Positions 52,121 through 60,375 of a stretch of 64,000 bases of DNA are shown here, piece after piece. Made by a program: the position numbers and the translations under genes. Each line of letters opens with the position of its first letter. Within the stretch, counting starts at the first letter, position 1. The notes beneath the pieces were generated by a model. That model did not search any database and was not told the DNA's origin. It saw only the letters and a list, made by a program, of their open reading frames with translations. Source of the DNA: Actinomycetota bacterium (GTDB taxonomy: Bacteria; Actinomycetota; Thermoleophilia; Miltoncostaeales; Miltoncostaeaceae); contig JACJWX010000010.1 in assembly GCA_020636905.1 (NCBI GenBank), positions 48,353-112,352 on the forward strand, read 5' to 3'.

Positions 52121-52959
52121 GGCGCGATCCTCGCCGGATGCCACACGGTTCTGATCTCGGTGAACGCGAGCGCCGTTGAGAGGTCCCGGGCACCGGCGGT
52201 GGCCGACACACGCTTCAGGTTTTCCGCCGCCCGGGTCTCCAGGTCGCGGCGCGTCTCGTCGGGAACGCCGGAGACGTCCAGCAGGTCGACGTCCTCGTGA
52301 TCGGCGAGCCAGCCGTGGAGATCGGCGGGGATGCCGGTGAGGATGTTCACGACCCCCGGCGGGACGTCGGAGGTGGCCACCAGCTCGCCGAGCGTTCCGG
52401 CGGCGAGGATGACATCGCCGCCGGCGAGCACCACGGTCGTGTTGCCGGCCATGATCGCCGCCGAGGTCATGCTCACCAGGGCCTCCAGCCGTGCGGGCGC
52501 GACCAGGCCGCACACGCCGGGCGGCACCGTGGCCGACACGTTCAGGAACGGACCGGCGACCGGGTTCACGCTCCCCGCCAGGATGTCGAGCTTGTCGGCG
52601 AACCCGGCCCAGTACACGGCGGCGTCGATGGCGCCGGCCACGTCCTGGTCGGCAACCGAACCGTCGACGCCCGTGCGGGTGAGCTCGTGGGTGAGTTCGC
52701 CCCTGCGGCTCTCCAGCATCTCGGCAAGCCGGTAGATGATCTGGCCCCGGTTGTAGGCGGTCCGTCGCGCCCACCCCGACTGTGCCGCCCGGGCGGCTCT
52801 GACCGCGTCGCGCAGGTCCTTGCGCGAGGCCTTCGCGACGTGGGCGAGCAGGCGTCCGTCCGGGCCGTGGACCGGCTCGGTCCGCCCGGATTCGGAGCGA
52901 GGAAACGCCCCGTTGATGAACAGCTTGTAGGTCTTGCGGATCTCGATGCCGTCGCTCAT
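52117..52959 (-). CDS. truncated aldehyde dehydrogenase-like protein lacking catalytic residues
   Basis: 280 residues, alignable with the N-terminal half of ALDHs (RTAYNRGQIIYRLAEMLESRRGELTHELTRTG; GVDGSVADQDVAGAIDAAVYWAGFADKLDIL). The PWNFP segment reads VAPARLEALVSM, so the oxyanion Asn is gone; the NAD-binding KPAE is LAGGD; the GSTEVG loop, LELGGK Glu and active-site Cys are missing, replaced by a short tail (LLDVSGVPDETRRDLETRAAENLKRVSA). It therefore cannot be an ALDH by itself. Start ATG overlaps the stop of the complete ALDH by one base, so the pair is translated together; perhaps a partner subunit. Confidence 0.85.
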   Translation of the reverse strand: MSDGIEIRKTYKLFINGAFPRSESGRTEPVHGPDGRLLAHVAKASRKDLRDAVRAARAAQSGWARRTAYNRGQIIYRLAEMLESRRGELTHELTRTGVDGSVADQDVAGAIDAAVYWAGFADKLDILAGSVNPVAGPFLNVSATVPPGVCGLVAPARLEALVSMTSAAIMAGNTTVVLAGGDVILAAGTLGELVATSDVPPGVVNILTGIPADLHGWLADHEDVDLLDVSGVPDETRRDLETRAAENLKRVSATAGARDLSTALAFTEIRTVWHPARIAP

Positions 52960-54455
52960 CAGCGCACCGGTGCCAGTGTGAGGTACTCCTGGAGCCCCTG
53001 CCGTCCGCCCTCGCGTCCGAATCCGGACTCGCGGACGCCGCCGAAGGGGCTCGCGGGATCGAATTTGTTGAAGGTGTTGGCCCAGACGACGCCGGCCCGC
53101 AGGTGGTTCGCGAACCAGAGGATGCGGGACCCCTTCTCGGTCCAGATCCCCGCCGACAGTCCGTACCGGGTGGCGTTCGCGCGATCGACGGCCTCCCGTT
53201 CGGTCCGGAAGGTCTGCACGGTCAGAACCGGGCCGAACACCTCCTCGCGGGCGATGCGCTCCGAACCGCCCACGCCGGTCACGATCGTCGGGGCGTGGAA
53301 CCAGCCGCGCTCGGGAAGCGCGCAGGGAGGCTGGTACACCTCGCAGCCCTCCTGGCGGGCCCCCTCGACGTGCTCGACGATCCGGGCGAGTTGCTCGGCG
53401 GAATTGATCGCGCCCACATCGGTGTTCTTGTCGAGTGGATCGCCCACACGCAGCCGCCCGATCCGGTCGCGAAGACGGTCCACGAAGGCGTCGGCGATAC
53501 CCTCCTGCACGAGCAGCCGCGATCCGGCGCAGCAGACGTGCCCCTGGTTGAAGAAGATCCCGTCGACGACACCTTCGATGGCCTGGTCCATCGCGGCGTC
53601 GTCGCACACGATGTGGGCGCCCTTTCCGCCCAGTTCCAGCGTGAGTCGCACGGGCGTCCCCGCGACCGCGCGCCGAATCGACTTCCCCACCTCGGTCGAG
53701 CCGGTGAACGCGACCTTGTCGATGCCCCCGTGGGCGGCGAGCGCCGCGCCCGTGTCACCGGCCCCGGTGACGATGTTGAGCACTCCCGGAGGGAACTCGG
53801 CTTCGCGGGTCAGCTCGCCGAGCAGCAGCGTCGTGAGCGATGTGGTCTCGGCGGGCTTGAGGACGACCGTGTTGCCGCAGGCGAGCGCCGGCGCGATCTT
53901 CCAGGCGACCATCAACAGCGGGAAGTTCCAGGGGGTGATCTGGCCGATCACGCCGAGGGGGGCCGCGCGCATGCCCGGAACCGCCAGGTCGAGCTTGTCG
54001 GCCCAGCCGGCGTGGTGGAACAGGTGGGCGGCGGCAAGGGGGATGTCGATGTCGCGCGACTCGCGAATCGGCTTGCCCCCGTCGATGGTCTCGAGCACCG
54101 CGAACTCGCGGGCGCGATCCTGGAGCAACCGTGCGAGCCGGAACAGGTAGCGGGCCCGCTCCGCCCCGGGCATGTCGCGCCAGACCGAGTCGTACGCATG
54201 GCGGGCGGCGGCGACCGCCCGGTCGACGTCCTCGGTGCCGCCCAGGGCGATCTCGGCGAGCGCCTCGCCCGTGGCGGGCTCGACGGTCGTGAAGGTGCGT
54301 CCGTCCGCGGCATCGACCCACGCCCCGTCGATGAGCAGGCCGTTCCGTGAGCGGATCGAGACGATGTCCCGGGATTCGATCGACGGCACGTAGTCCGCGA
54401 AGCGCTCCGCGGGATTCGATCCGGATTTGCGGGGAGTTTCTTCGTTGTGCGACAT
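52959..54455 (-). CDS. aldehyde dehydrogenase
   Basis: 498 residues, full-length NAD(P)-dependent ALDH: oxyanion Asn177 (TPWNFP), Lys200 (VVLKPAE), GSTEVGKS, catalytic base Glu274 (LELGGK), nucleophile Cys308 (NQGHVCCAGS, first Cys by position) and EVFGPVL. The gene lies 12 bp downstream of deoC, so acetaldehyde made by deoxyribose-5-phosphate aldolase is the obvious substrate, oxidised to acetate (no CoA-binding signature). The N-terminal 35 residues are extra and may be a linker. Confidence 0.92.
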   Translation of the reverse strand: MSHNEETPRKSGSNPAERFADYVPSIESRDIVSIRSRNGLLIDGAWVDAADGRTFTTVEPATGEALAEIALGGTEDVDRAVAAARHAYDSVWRDMPGAERARYLFRLARLLQDRAREFAVLETIDGGKPIRESRDIDIPLAAAHLFHHAGWADKLDLAVPGMRAAPLGVIGQITPWNFPLLMVAWKIAPALACGNTVVLKPAETTSLTTLLLGELTREAEFPPGVLNIVTGAGDTGAALAAHGGIDKVAFTGSTEVGKSIRRAVAGTPVRLTLELGGKGAHIVCDDAAMDQAIEGVVDGIFFNQGHVCCAGSRLLVQEGIADAFVDRLRDRIGRLRVGDPLDKNTDVGAINSAEQLARIVEHVEGARQEGCEVYQPPCALPERGWFHAPTIVTGVGGSERIAREEVFGPVLTVQTFRTEREAVDRANATRYGLSAGIWTEKGSRILWFANHLRAGVVWANTFNKFDPASPFGGVRESGFGREGGRQGLQEYLTLAPVR

Positions 54456-54467
54456 AACCCTCAGGCT

Positions 54468-55379
54468 CTAGTCGACAGGGAGATTATCGAGACGCGCGTA
54501 CCTGCCGGAGGCGCCGAACCGCAGCTGGAGCACCACATCGTTCAGGAGGGACGACGCGCCGAACCGGAATCGCTCGGGAGTGAGCCACGCCGTGCCGAGC
54601 GTCTCGGCGATGATCGACAGATACCCGAGCGCCTGCTTGGCGGTCCGGACTCCCCCGGCGAGTTTGAGCCCGACCTCGGCACCCGTCTGATCGAGGTGGT
54701 CGCGGATGGCCTCGGCCATGCACAGCGCGATCGCCGGTGTGGCCGACAGCGACAGCTTGCCGGTGGAGGTCTTGATGACGTCGGAGCCCGCCGCCATGGC
54801 CACCATCGAGGCCAGCCGGATGTTGTCGTACGACCCGAGCTCCCCGACCTCGAGGATGGTCTTGAGATGGGCATCGCCGCACGCGTCCTTCGCCGCGGCC
54901 ACGTCGTCGTGCACCTCGGTGAGGCGTCCCGCCAGGAACGCGCCCCGATCGATCACGATGTCGATCTCGTCGGCGCCGTCGGCGACCGCCTGGCGAATCT
55001 CGGCCAGCCGGTGTTCGCGGTGGCTCCGGCCGGAGGGAAACGCGCCGGCCACCGACGCCACCTTCACGGGGGTTCCCGCGAGGGCGCGGGCGGCGACCCC
55101 CACCAGGTCCGGATAGACGCAGACCGCCGCGACGGCGCCGATCGCGGGGTCCTCGGGATCGGGATGGAGCGCCCGCTGGCACATGGCTTCGACCTTGCCG
55201 GGGGTGTCCGCCCCCTCCAGGGTCGTCAGGTCCATGCAGGCGACGGTCAACTCCAGGCCGGCACGCTTGCTCTCACGCTTGATCGACCGTGACGCCAGGC
55301 GCGCCGCACGTTCCTCCAACGCCAGGGCGTCGACCGATGCGGCACGCAGCGATTCGAGGGCCGGAGGTCGCTCAGACAT
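54468..55379 (-). CDS. deoC: deoxyribose-phosphate aldolase
   Basis: 303 residues, class I aldolase splitting 2-deoxyribose-5-phosphate into glyceraldehyde-3-phosphate and acetaldehyde. The long-type form (VACMDLTTLEGADTPGKVEAMCQRAL) with EIDIVIDRGAFLAG, LKTILEVGEL and the Schiff-base lysine region DVIKTSTGKLS; GLKLAGGVRTAKQAL supplies the second Lys. ATG overlaps the mutase gene by 8 bp. The reaction sits between the mutase and the ALDH in the same operon. Confidence 0.95.
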   Translation of the reverse strand: MSERPPALESLRAASVDALALEERAARLASRSIKRESKRAGLELTVACMDLTTLEGADTPGKVEAMCQRALHPDPEDPAIGAVAAVCVYPDLVGVAARALAGTPVKVASVAGAFPSGRSHREHRLAEIRQAVADGADEIDIVIDRGAFLAGRLTEVHDDVAAAKDACGDAHLKTILEVGELGSYDNIRLASMVAMAAGSDVIKTSTGKLSLSATPAIALCMAEAIRDHLDQTGAEVGLKLAGGVRTAKQALGYLSIIAETLGTAWLTPERFRFGASSLLNDVVLQLRFGASGRYARLDNLPVD

Positions 55380-57054
55380 GGCTCGGTGCCTCGGGCCGGG
55401 CCACGAGCTCGACGAGCGCGGGACGGATCGCGGCGATCCTGGCCGCGGCGCGGTCGCGGGCCTCACGAACGTCGTGCTCGGGCACCGGCTCGACGGCCTC
55501 GCAGTAGCACTTGAGCTTGGGCTCGGTGCCCGAGGGGCGGATCACCACACGCAGGGTGTCCTCCAGCGTGACGCGCACGACATCGTGGGCGAGCATCGCC
55601 ACTCCCGTGACCGCGACACCGCCGATCCGCTCAGGCGGCGTCTCGCTGAGCCGGGCGACGATCGTGGCCCGGCGCTCGGCGGCACCCGGCGACTCGTCTC
55701 GGATGGAGAAGTTGGACACCAGGTGCACGCCGTGCCGGCGGTGCAGGTCGTCCAGGTCTTCGAGCAGCGTGCGGTCGCGCAGATGGGCGGCACTGGCCAT
55801 CGAGGCCACGGCCAATCCCGCCGAGATCCCGTCCTTGTCGCGGACCTCGGCCCCGATCGCGTAGCCGAGGGCCTCCTCGTACGCCAGCACCTGGGTCCAC
55901 TCCGGGTGCTCCATGGCCGGCCGGGAGAGCCACTTGAAGCCGGTGAGGGTCTCGGCGTGGCGGGCGTCGCGGGCATCGGCGATGGCCGCCAGGAGTGTGG
56001 AGCTCACGACGCTGTTGACCACGAGTCGCTCGTCGTGGCCGTGCACGACGCTGGCCAGCAGCCAGTCGGCGAGCAGGCATCCCACGTCGTCACCGGTCAG
56101 CTGGACGGGGATGCCGTCGCGGCCCTTCACCAGGACGGCGATCCGATCGGCGTCGGGATCGAGCGCAAGTCCGAGATCGGCGCCCACGGCCGTCATCCTG
56201 CGGGCCAGCAGGTCGGTCGCCCCGGGCTCCTCGGGATTGGGGAACGCGACCGTCGGGAAGTCCGGATCCGGCGCATCCTGCTCGGCGACGAACACCACGT
56301 CCTCGAACCCGGCGTCGGCCAGCGCACGCCGGAGCAGCCGGCCGCCCACACCGTGCATCGCCGTGGTGGCCACCCGCACATGCGAGGAACATGCCGGAAC
56401 GCGGTGCACCGTCGTCGCGAGGTATGCGTCGATCACCTCGCGTCCGAGATCCGCGACCTCGCCGGCGGTTCCCAGGTCGGGGGTGACGACACCATCGGCG
56501 ACGACCGCGTCGATCGCGGCGGCGATCTGGCCGTCGACCGGCGGGATGATCTGCGCTCCGTCGCCCATGTAGAGCTTGATGCCGTTGTCGGCCGCGGGGT
56601 TGTGGCTGGCGGTGATCACGATGCCGGCGTCCGCGTGCAGGTGCCGGAGCGCGAAGACCCCCACCGGTGTCGGCAGCGGCTCGCGCCCCCGGACGACCGA
56701 GATCCCGTGTGCACTGAGCACCTCCGCGCAATCCGCGGCGAAGGTCGCCGAGTTGTGGCGGGCGTCGTACGCGACGACGACCACGGCGGGCCGTGGGAGC
56801 GTGGCGTTCAGGTGACGGGCGATGCCGGCGGCCGTCTGACGGACCACCAGGCGGTTCATCCCCATCGGGCCCCCGCGCATCGGTCCGCGCACTCCGGCCG
56901 TGCCGAACGCGAGGCGACCGCCGAACCGGAGCCGCAGCTCGTCGAGCCGGGACGCCGCCACCAGCTCGCGCAGCTCGGCGGCCGTCGCCGGGTCTGGATC
57001 GGCGTCGATCCACGCTTCCGCGAGTGCGATCAGCTCACTGTCGGAGTCCGCCAC
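55372..57054 (-). CDS. phosphosugar mutase, probable phosphopentomutase
   Basis: 560 residues of the alpha-D-phosphohexomutase superfamily: phosphoserine loop TASHNPAADNGIKLY, metal loop ALDPDADRIAVLV, sugar loop YEEALGYAIGAEVRDKDG and phosphate loop VRPSGTEPKLKCYCE. In M. tuberculosis the similar pmmB stands beside the PNP gene (recall), and mammalian PGM2 of this family is a phosphopentomutase. Placed directly between PNP and deoC, conversion of (deoxy)ribose-1-phosphate to the 5-phosphate is the likely reaction. GTG start follows the PNP stop without a gap. Confidence 0.9.
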   Translation of the reverse strand: MADSDSELIALAEAWIDADPDPATAAELRELVAASRLDELRLRFGGRLAFGTAGVRGPMRGGPMGMNRLVVRQTAAGIARHLNATLPRPAVVVVAYDARHNSATFAADCAEVLSAHGISVVRGREPLPTPVGVFALRHLHADAGIVITASHNPAADNGIKLYMGDGAQIIPPVDGQIAAAIDAVVADGVVTPDLGTAGEVADLGREVIDAYLATTVHRVPACSSHVRVATTAMHGVGGRLLRRALADAGFEDVVFVAEQDAPDPDFPTVAFPNPEEPGATDLLARRMTAVGADLGLALDPDADRIAVLVKGRDGIPVQLTGDDVGCLLADWLLASVVHGHDERLVVNSVVSSTLLAAIADARDARHAETLTGFKWLSRPAMEHPEWTQVLAYEEALGYAIGAEVRDKDGISAGLAVASMASAAHLRDRTLLEDLDDLHRRHGVHLVSNFSIRDESPGAAERRATIVARLSETPPERIGGVAVTGVAMLAHDVVRVTLEDTLRVVIRPSGTEPKLKCYCEAVEPVPEHDVREARDRAAARIAAIRPALVELVARPEAPSHV

Positions 57055-57870
57055 TCACGCCTCCGCGATCACGACTCGCAGGATCTCGGCCAGCCTGCCG
57101 ACCGAGGCCCGGCCGGTGTCGAGGACCTCGTGGTGGTCGAGCGGCTTCCCCTGCAGTCCGGCCGCCAGATTCGTGACCAGTGAGAGGCCGAAGACCTCGG
57201 CACCGAGATGACGCGCGGCGATCGATTCGAGCACGGTCGACATACCCACGAGGTCCGCCCCCAGCGTCGCCAGCATGCGGATCTCGGCCGGGGTCTCGAA
57301 CGCGCCGCCCAGCATCCCGGCGTACACGCCCTCGTTGATCTCGGGGAACTCCCCCCGGGCGACGGCTCGAAGGCGGGGACTGTAGAGGTCGGTCACGTCG
57401 GTGAACCGGGGCGGATACCCCTCCGGAGGATCGTCGCCGAGCATGGGGCTCGTCCCCATGAGATTGAGCTGATCCGAGATGAGCACCGGTGTGCCCGGAC
57501 CATTGGCGGGATTCAACGATCCGGCGGCGTTGGTGAGCATGACCGTCGAGCATCCGGCGAGCACCGCCGCCCGGACGCCGTGCACGACGGTCTCGACCGG
57601 ATGGCGCTCGTAGAGGTGGGCGCGTCCGGCGGCGACCAGCACCGGGACCCCGTTCGCGTCGACCGAATGGAGCATTCCCGAGTGGCCGACCACCTTCGGC
57701 GCGGGAAACCCCGGCACGTCGGTCATGGCCAGTCGATCGCGTTCGTCGCCGAGCTGCGGGACCACATCGGCCCAACCCGATCCGAGCACCAGGACGGCGC
57801 GGTGGGTACCGAGCCGCGCCGTGATCACGTCGGCGGCGGCCCGTGCGGCGGTGAACGGGTCGGGACTCAC
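57055..57870 (-). CDS. punA: purine nucleoside phosphorylase, trimeric type
   Basis: 271 residues. Phosphorolyses (deoxy)inosine and (deoxy)guanosine. Family motifs: VLVLGSGWADV (phosphate-binding Ser), GHSGML, AGRAHLYERHPVETVVHGVRAAVLAGCSTVMLTNAAGSLN, SDQLNLMG, GVYAGMLGGAFETPAEIRMLATLGADLVGMSTVLESIAARHLG (the family signature). GTG at 57870 is chosen because homologues begin a few residues before ARAAADVI. Supplies sugar-1-phosphate to the mutase. The gene upstream (DUF4032) is 92 bp away. Confidence 0.94.
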   Translation of the reverse strand: MSPDPFTAARAAADVITARLGTHRAVLVLGSGWADVVPQLGDERDRLAMTDVPGFPAPKVVGHSGMLHSVDANGVPVLVAAGRAHLYERHPVETVVHGVRAAVLAGCSTVMLTNAAGSLNPANGPGTPVLISDQLNLMGTSPMLGDDPPEGYPPRFTDVTDLYSPRLRAVARGEFPEINEGVYAGMLGGAFETPAEIRMLATLGADLVGMSTVLESIAARHLGAEVFGLSLVTNLAAGLQGKPLDHHEVLDTGRASVGRLAEILRVVIAEA

Positions 57871-57962
57871 CCGGGGAATGATGTCACGCCGGGCACCAAT
57901 CCAGCACTCGCGGGCCCAACCGTTGCGCGATCCGCACCCGTGAGTCCCGCCACCGGGTCGAC

Positions 57963-59192
57963 CTACGCGTCGAACCCCGTCTCCGCGTCGACGATGCGAT
58001 CCTCGTCCCTGGCGTGCGGGAGCACCGCGGCGACGTAGGAACCGGTCGCCTCGTCGAGGCCGACGTCGCCGCCACGGGCCTCCGACAGAAACCAGCGGTG
58101 CTCGAGGATCTGATGGTAGATCTCGGCCGGTTCCAGCTTGGACCGCATGTCCATCGGGATCCGCGCGAGGGTCGGCTCGAAGACCCGGTCCAGCCAGCGA
58201 ACCGCCGCGAGGCCCTCGGGCACCGCCCCGCCGGATTCGACCTCCAGCTCGTGACGGAAGCGCGCGATGTCGTTGAGCAGGCGTCGCGCCTGGTTCTCCT
58301 GGGTCTCGAGGCCGGTGAGGCGGCGGAGCGCGGGCGCGTGGAACCCGACCTCGACCACACGCGGGATCAGGCGGAGCTCCGCGCCGTCGGCCGCGTCGAT
58401 GAGCTCGATCTCCTCGACGTCGAACCCCATCTGGTTGATCTTCACGATGCGCTGCTCGGTGCGGAAGGTCTCGCCCGCCGCGAAGACCTCCTCCTCGGTG
58501 ATGAGCCGCCACAGGTCCCGGTAGCGACTCTCGACCGAGCGGGCCATCTCCAGCGGGTCGGCGCCACTCCCCAGCATCCCCGCCGCCTCGAGGTCCAGGA
58601 ACCCGCCGGCGAGGTTCTCGCCGGCGATCTCCAGGTCGGTGGCGCGCTGACCGTCGCTCAGTCCCGGGTGGAGCTCGCCGGTCTCGACGTCCACCACGTA
58701 GGCCGTGAGCGCCCCGGCATCCCGTCGGAACAGGATGTTCGCCAGCGAGCAGTCGCCCCAGAAGAACCCGGCGAGATGGTTCCGGACGAGCATTCCGGCG
58801 ATGGCGTCGAGAACCCGGTCCTGGAGGTGCGGCATGCGCCCGTCCATCAGGAGCAACCGCACCGACAGTGAGAACGTCAGGTGCCGGGTGATGAGCACTC
58901 CCTCGCCCCCAGCCCGTTCGCCCCGGCCGAGCACGCTGCCCACCGCCTCGACGGCCGGGACACCCATATCGGCCAGCCGCCGCAGGATGCGGACCTCCCG
59001 GGTCACGAGCTCCGGCGGCATCTCCTTCACGACGTAGACCGCGCCGTCGTAGTCGAGGAAGCGCACCTGATGGCGGTGGAGTCCCTGCGGGAGATCGACG
59101 CCCCGGGGTGACTCCCACTCGGCCAGGGGCAGGTGCCAGGGGAGATCCAGGAAGTCCGGATGGACCGACGGGTTGACCAGCGCGAGCCGCAT
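57963..59192 (-). CDS. DUF4032 family protein with kinase-like fold
   Basis: 409 residues. N-terminal kinase-like segment: Lys56 (VVKEMP), Glu66 (VTREVRIL), the loop GDCSLANILF (Asp147, Asn152) and VVDVETGE (Asp168), a reduced protein/LPS-kinase pattern; the C-terminal 150 residues match the DUF4032 part (WFLSEARGGDVGLDEATGSYV). Function unknown; the residues suggest phosphotransfer on a small molecule or lipid. Start ATG 59192 chosen, since the longer ORF runs through the LacI promoter and operators. Divergent from the LacI gene. Confidence 0.8.
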   Translation of the reverse strand: MRLALVNPSVHPDFLDLPWHLPLAEWESPRGVDLPQGLHRHQVRFLDYDGAVYVVKEMPPELVTREVRILRRLADMGVPAVEAVGSVLGRGERAGGEGVLITRHLTFSLSVRLLLMDGRMPHLQDRVLDAIAGMLVRNHLAGFFWGDCSLANILFRRDAGALTAYVVDVETGELHPGLSDGQRATDLEIAGENLAGGFLDLEAAGMLGSGADPLEMARSVESRYRDLWRLITEEEVFAAGETFRTEQRIVKINQMGFDVEEIELIDAADGAELRLIPRVVEVGFHAPALRRLTGLETQENQARRLLNDIARFRHELEVESGGAVPEGLAAVRWLDRVFEPTLARIPMDMRSKLEPAEIYHQILEHRWFLSEARGGDVGLDEATGSYVAAVLPHARDEDRIVDAETGFDA

Positions 59193-59215
59193 GTTTCGGC
59201 GTCCTGACGTCGGGG

Positions 59216-59245
59216 TTGACACGTTTGTTGCAAACAGGTTAGCGT
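59216..59245 (+). promoter_or_regulatory. promoter of the LacI-family gene
   Basis: TTGACA (59216-59221), 18-bp spacer, TAGCGT (59240-59245); +1 expected near 59252. The spacer holds GTTTG-TTG-CAAAC, a further small inverted repeat (59223-59235). Confidence 0.55.
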
Positions 59246-59272
59246 GGAACCGTTTCCATGGAACCGGTTCCA
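59245..59272. promoter_or_regulatory. two abutting LacI-type operators
   Basis: Site A TGGAACCGTTTCCA (59245-59258, one mismatch to perfect) directly followed by site B TGGAACCGGTTCCA (59259-59272, perfect, with central CG as LacI/GalR sites require). They span the transcription start and ATG at 59258, indicating strong autorepression. Confidence 0.75.
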
Positions 59273-60361
59273 ACATCTCACGGCGCACGTCGCGCCAACA
59301 CGATCCGGGACGTCGCGCGTCATGCCGGCGTCGGCGTGGGGACCGTTTCCCGGGTACTCAACGGCGGGGAGCGCGTCAGCGCCGAGACCCTCGATCGGGT
59401 CCAGGCCGCCATCCGCGAGCTGGGATACCGCCCGTCGGCCGCCGCCCGCGCCCTGTCCCGCGGCGTGGCGTCCGCGATCGGCGTGACGGCGCCGCACCTG
59501 ACGAGCCCGTCTGTGGTCGCTCGGCTGCGCGGAGTGGTCGACACGCTCGGCAACAACTCCTACGACATCGGCCTCGCCACCGTGGAGACCGCGTCGCAGC
59601 GCGAACGCCGCATGAAGCAGGTGTGCCAGCGCGACCACCTCAACGGCCTGATCGTCATCTCGCTCCATCCGACCGCCGAGGAGCGCCGCCAGCTCATCGA
59701 GGCGGAACTCCCGGTGGTGTTCCTGGACGTCGCCCCGGAGGGCTTCCCCTCCGTCGACATCGACAACACCGCGGGCGGCCGGATCGCGACCGAGCACCTG
59801 CTGGAGTTCGGCCACACCGCGCTCGGGTTCATCGGCGACCTCCCGGAGCCGGAGTTCGAGTTCACGTCGAGTGCCCGCCGGCTCACGGGCTTCCTGGACG
59901 CGTGCGCCGCCGCCGGGATCGGCCAGAACCTCGACTGGATCGTCCGCGTGGCCCACGCCCGCGAGGCGGCCGCGGTCGGTGCGGAAACCATGTTGCGCGG
60001 CGCGAAACGCCCCACCGCCATCTTCGCGGCATCCGACACCCAGGCGCTGGGTGTGCTCGACGCCGCCCGTCGGCTGGGCCTGTCGGTGCCGGGCGATCTC
60101 TCGGTCATGGGCTTCGACGATCTCGAGTTCGCCGAGCTGGTCGGACTCAGCACGGTGCACCAGCCGCTCGTGGAGAGCGGGCGGTGCGCCGCGGACCTCC
60201 TCCTGTCGCGCATGTCCGGCGACGGGACCCCTCAGGACGACGACCACGTCGTGCTGCCGCTGCACCTCGAGCCACGGGGGACGACCGGCCCCCCACCGGC
60301 GCGATCGACCCACACACCTGCCGGTAAGCGCGGTGACCGCCCGACCGGACACCACGAATGA
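59258..60361 (+). CDS. LacI family transcriptional regulator
   Basis: 367 residues: N-terminal HTH ANTIRDVARHAGVGVGTVSRVLNGGERVSAETLDRVQAAIRELGYRPSAAARALSRG and a sugar-binding effector domain (ERHLLEFGHTALGFIGD-type, SDTQALGVLDAARRLGLSVPGDLSVMGFDDLEFAELV). Should sense a sugar or its phosphate and control the ABC importer downstream, and perhaps the divergent DUF4032 gene. Start ATG sits within its own operators. Stop overlaps the extra in-frame ATG of the next gene. Confidence 0.94.
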   Translation: MEPVPTSHGARRANTIRDVARHAGVGVGTVSRVLNGGERVSAETLDRVQAAIRELGYRPSAAARALSRGVASAIGVTAPHLTSPSVVARLRGVVDTLGNNSYDIGLATVETASQRERRMKQVCQRDHLNGLIVISLHPTAEERRQLIEAELPVVFLDVAPEGFPSVDIDNTAGGRIATEHLLEFGHTALGFIGDLPEPEFEFTSSARRLTGFLDACAAAGIGQNLDWIVRVAHAREAAAVGAETMLRGAKRPTAIFAASDTQALGVLDAARRLGLSVPGDLSVMGFDDLEFAELVGLSTVHQPLVESGRCAADLLLSRMSGDGTPQDDDHVVLPLHLEPRGTTGPPPARSTHTPAGKRGDRPTGHHE

Positions 60362-60375
60362 AAGGAACGCGTGAC

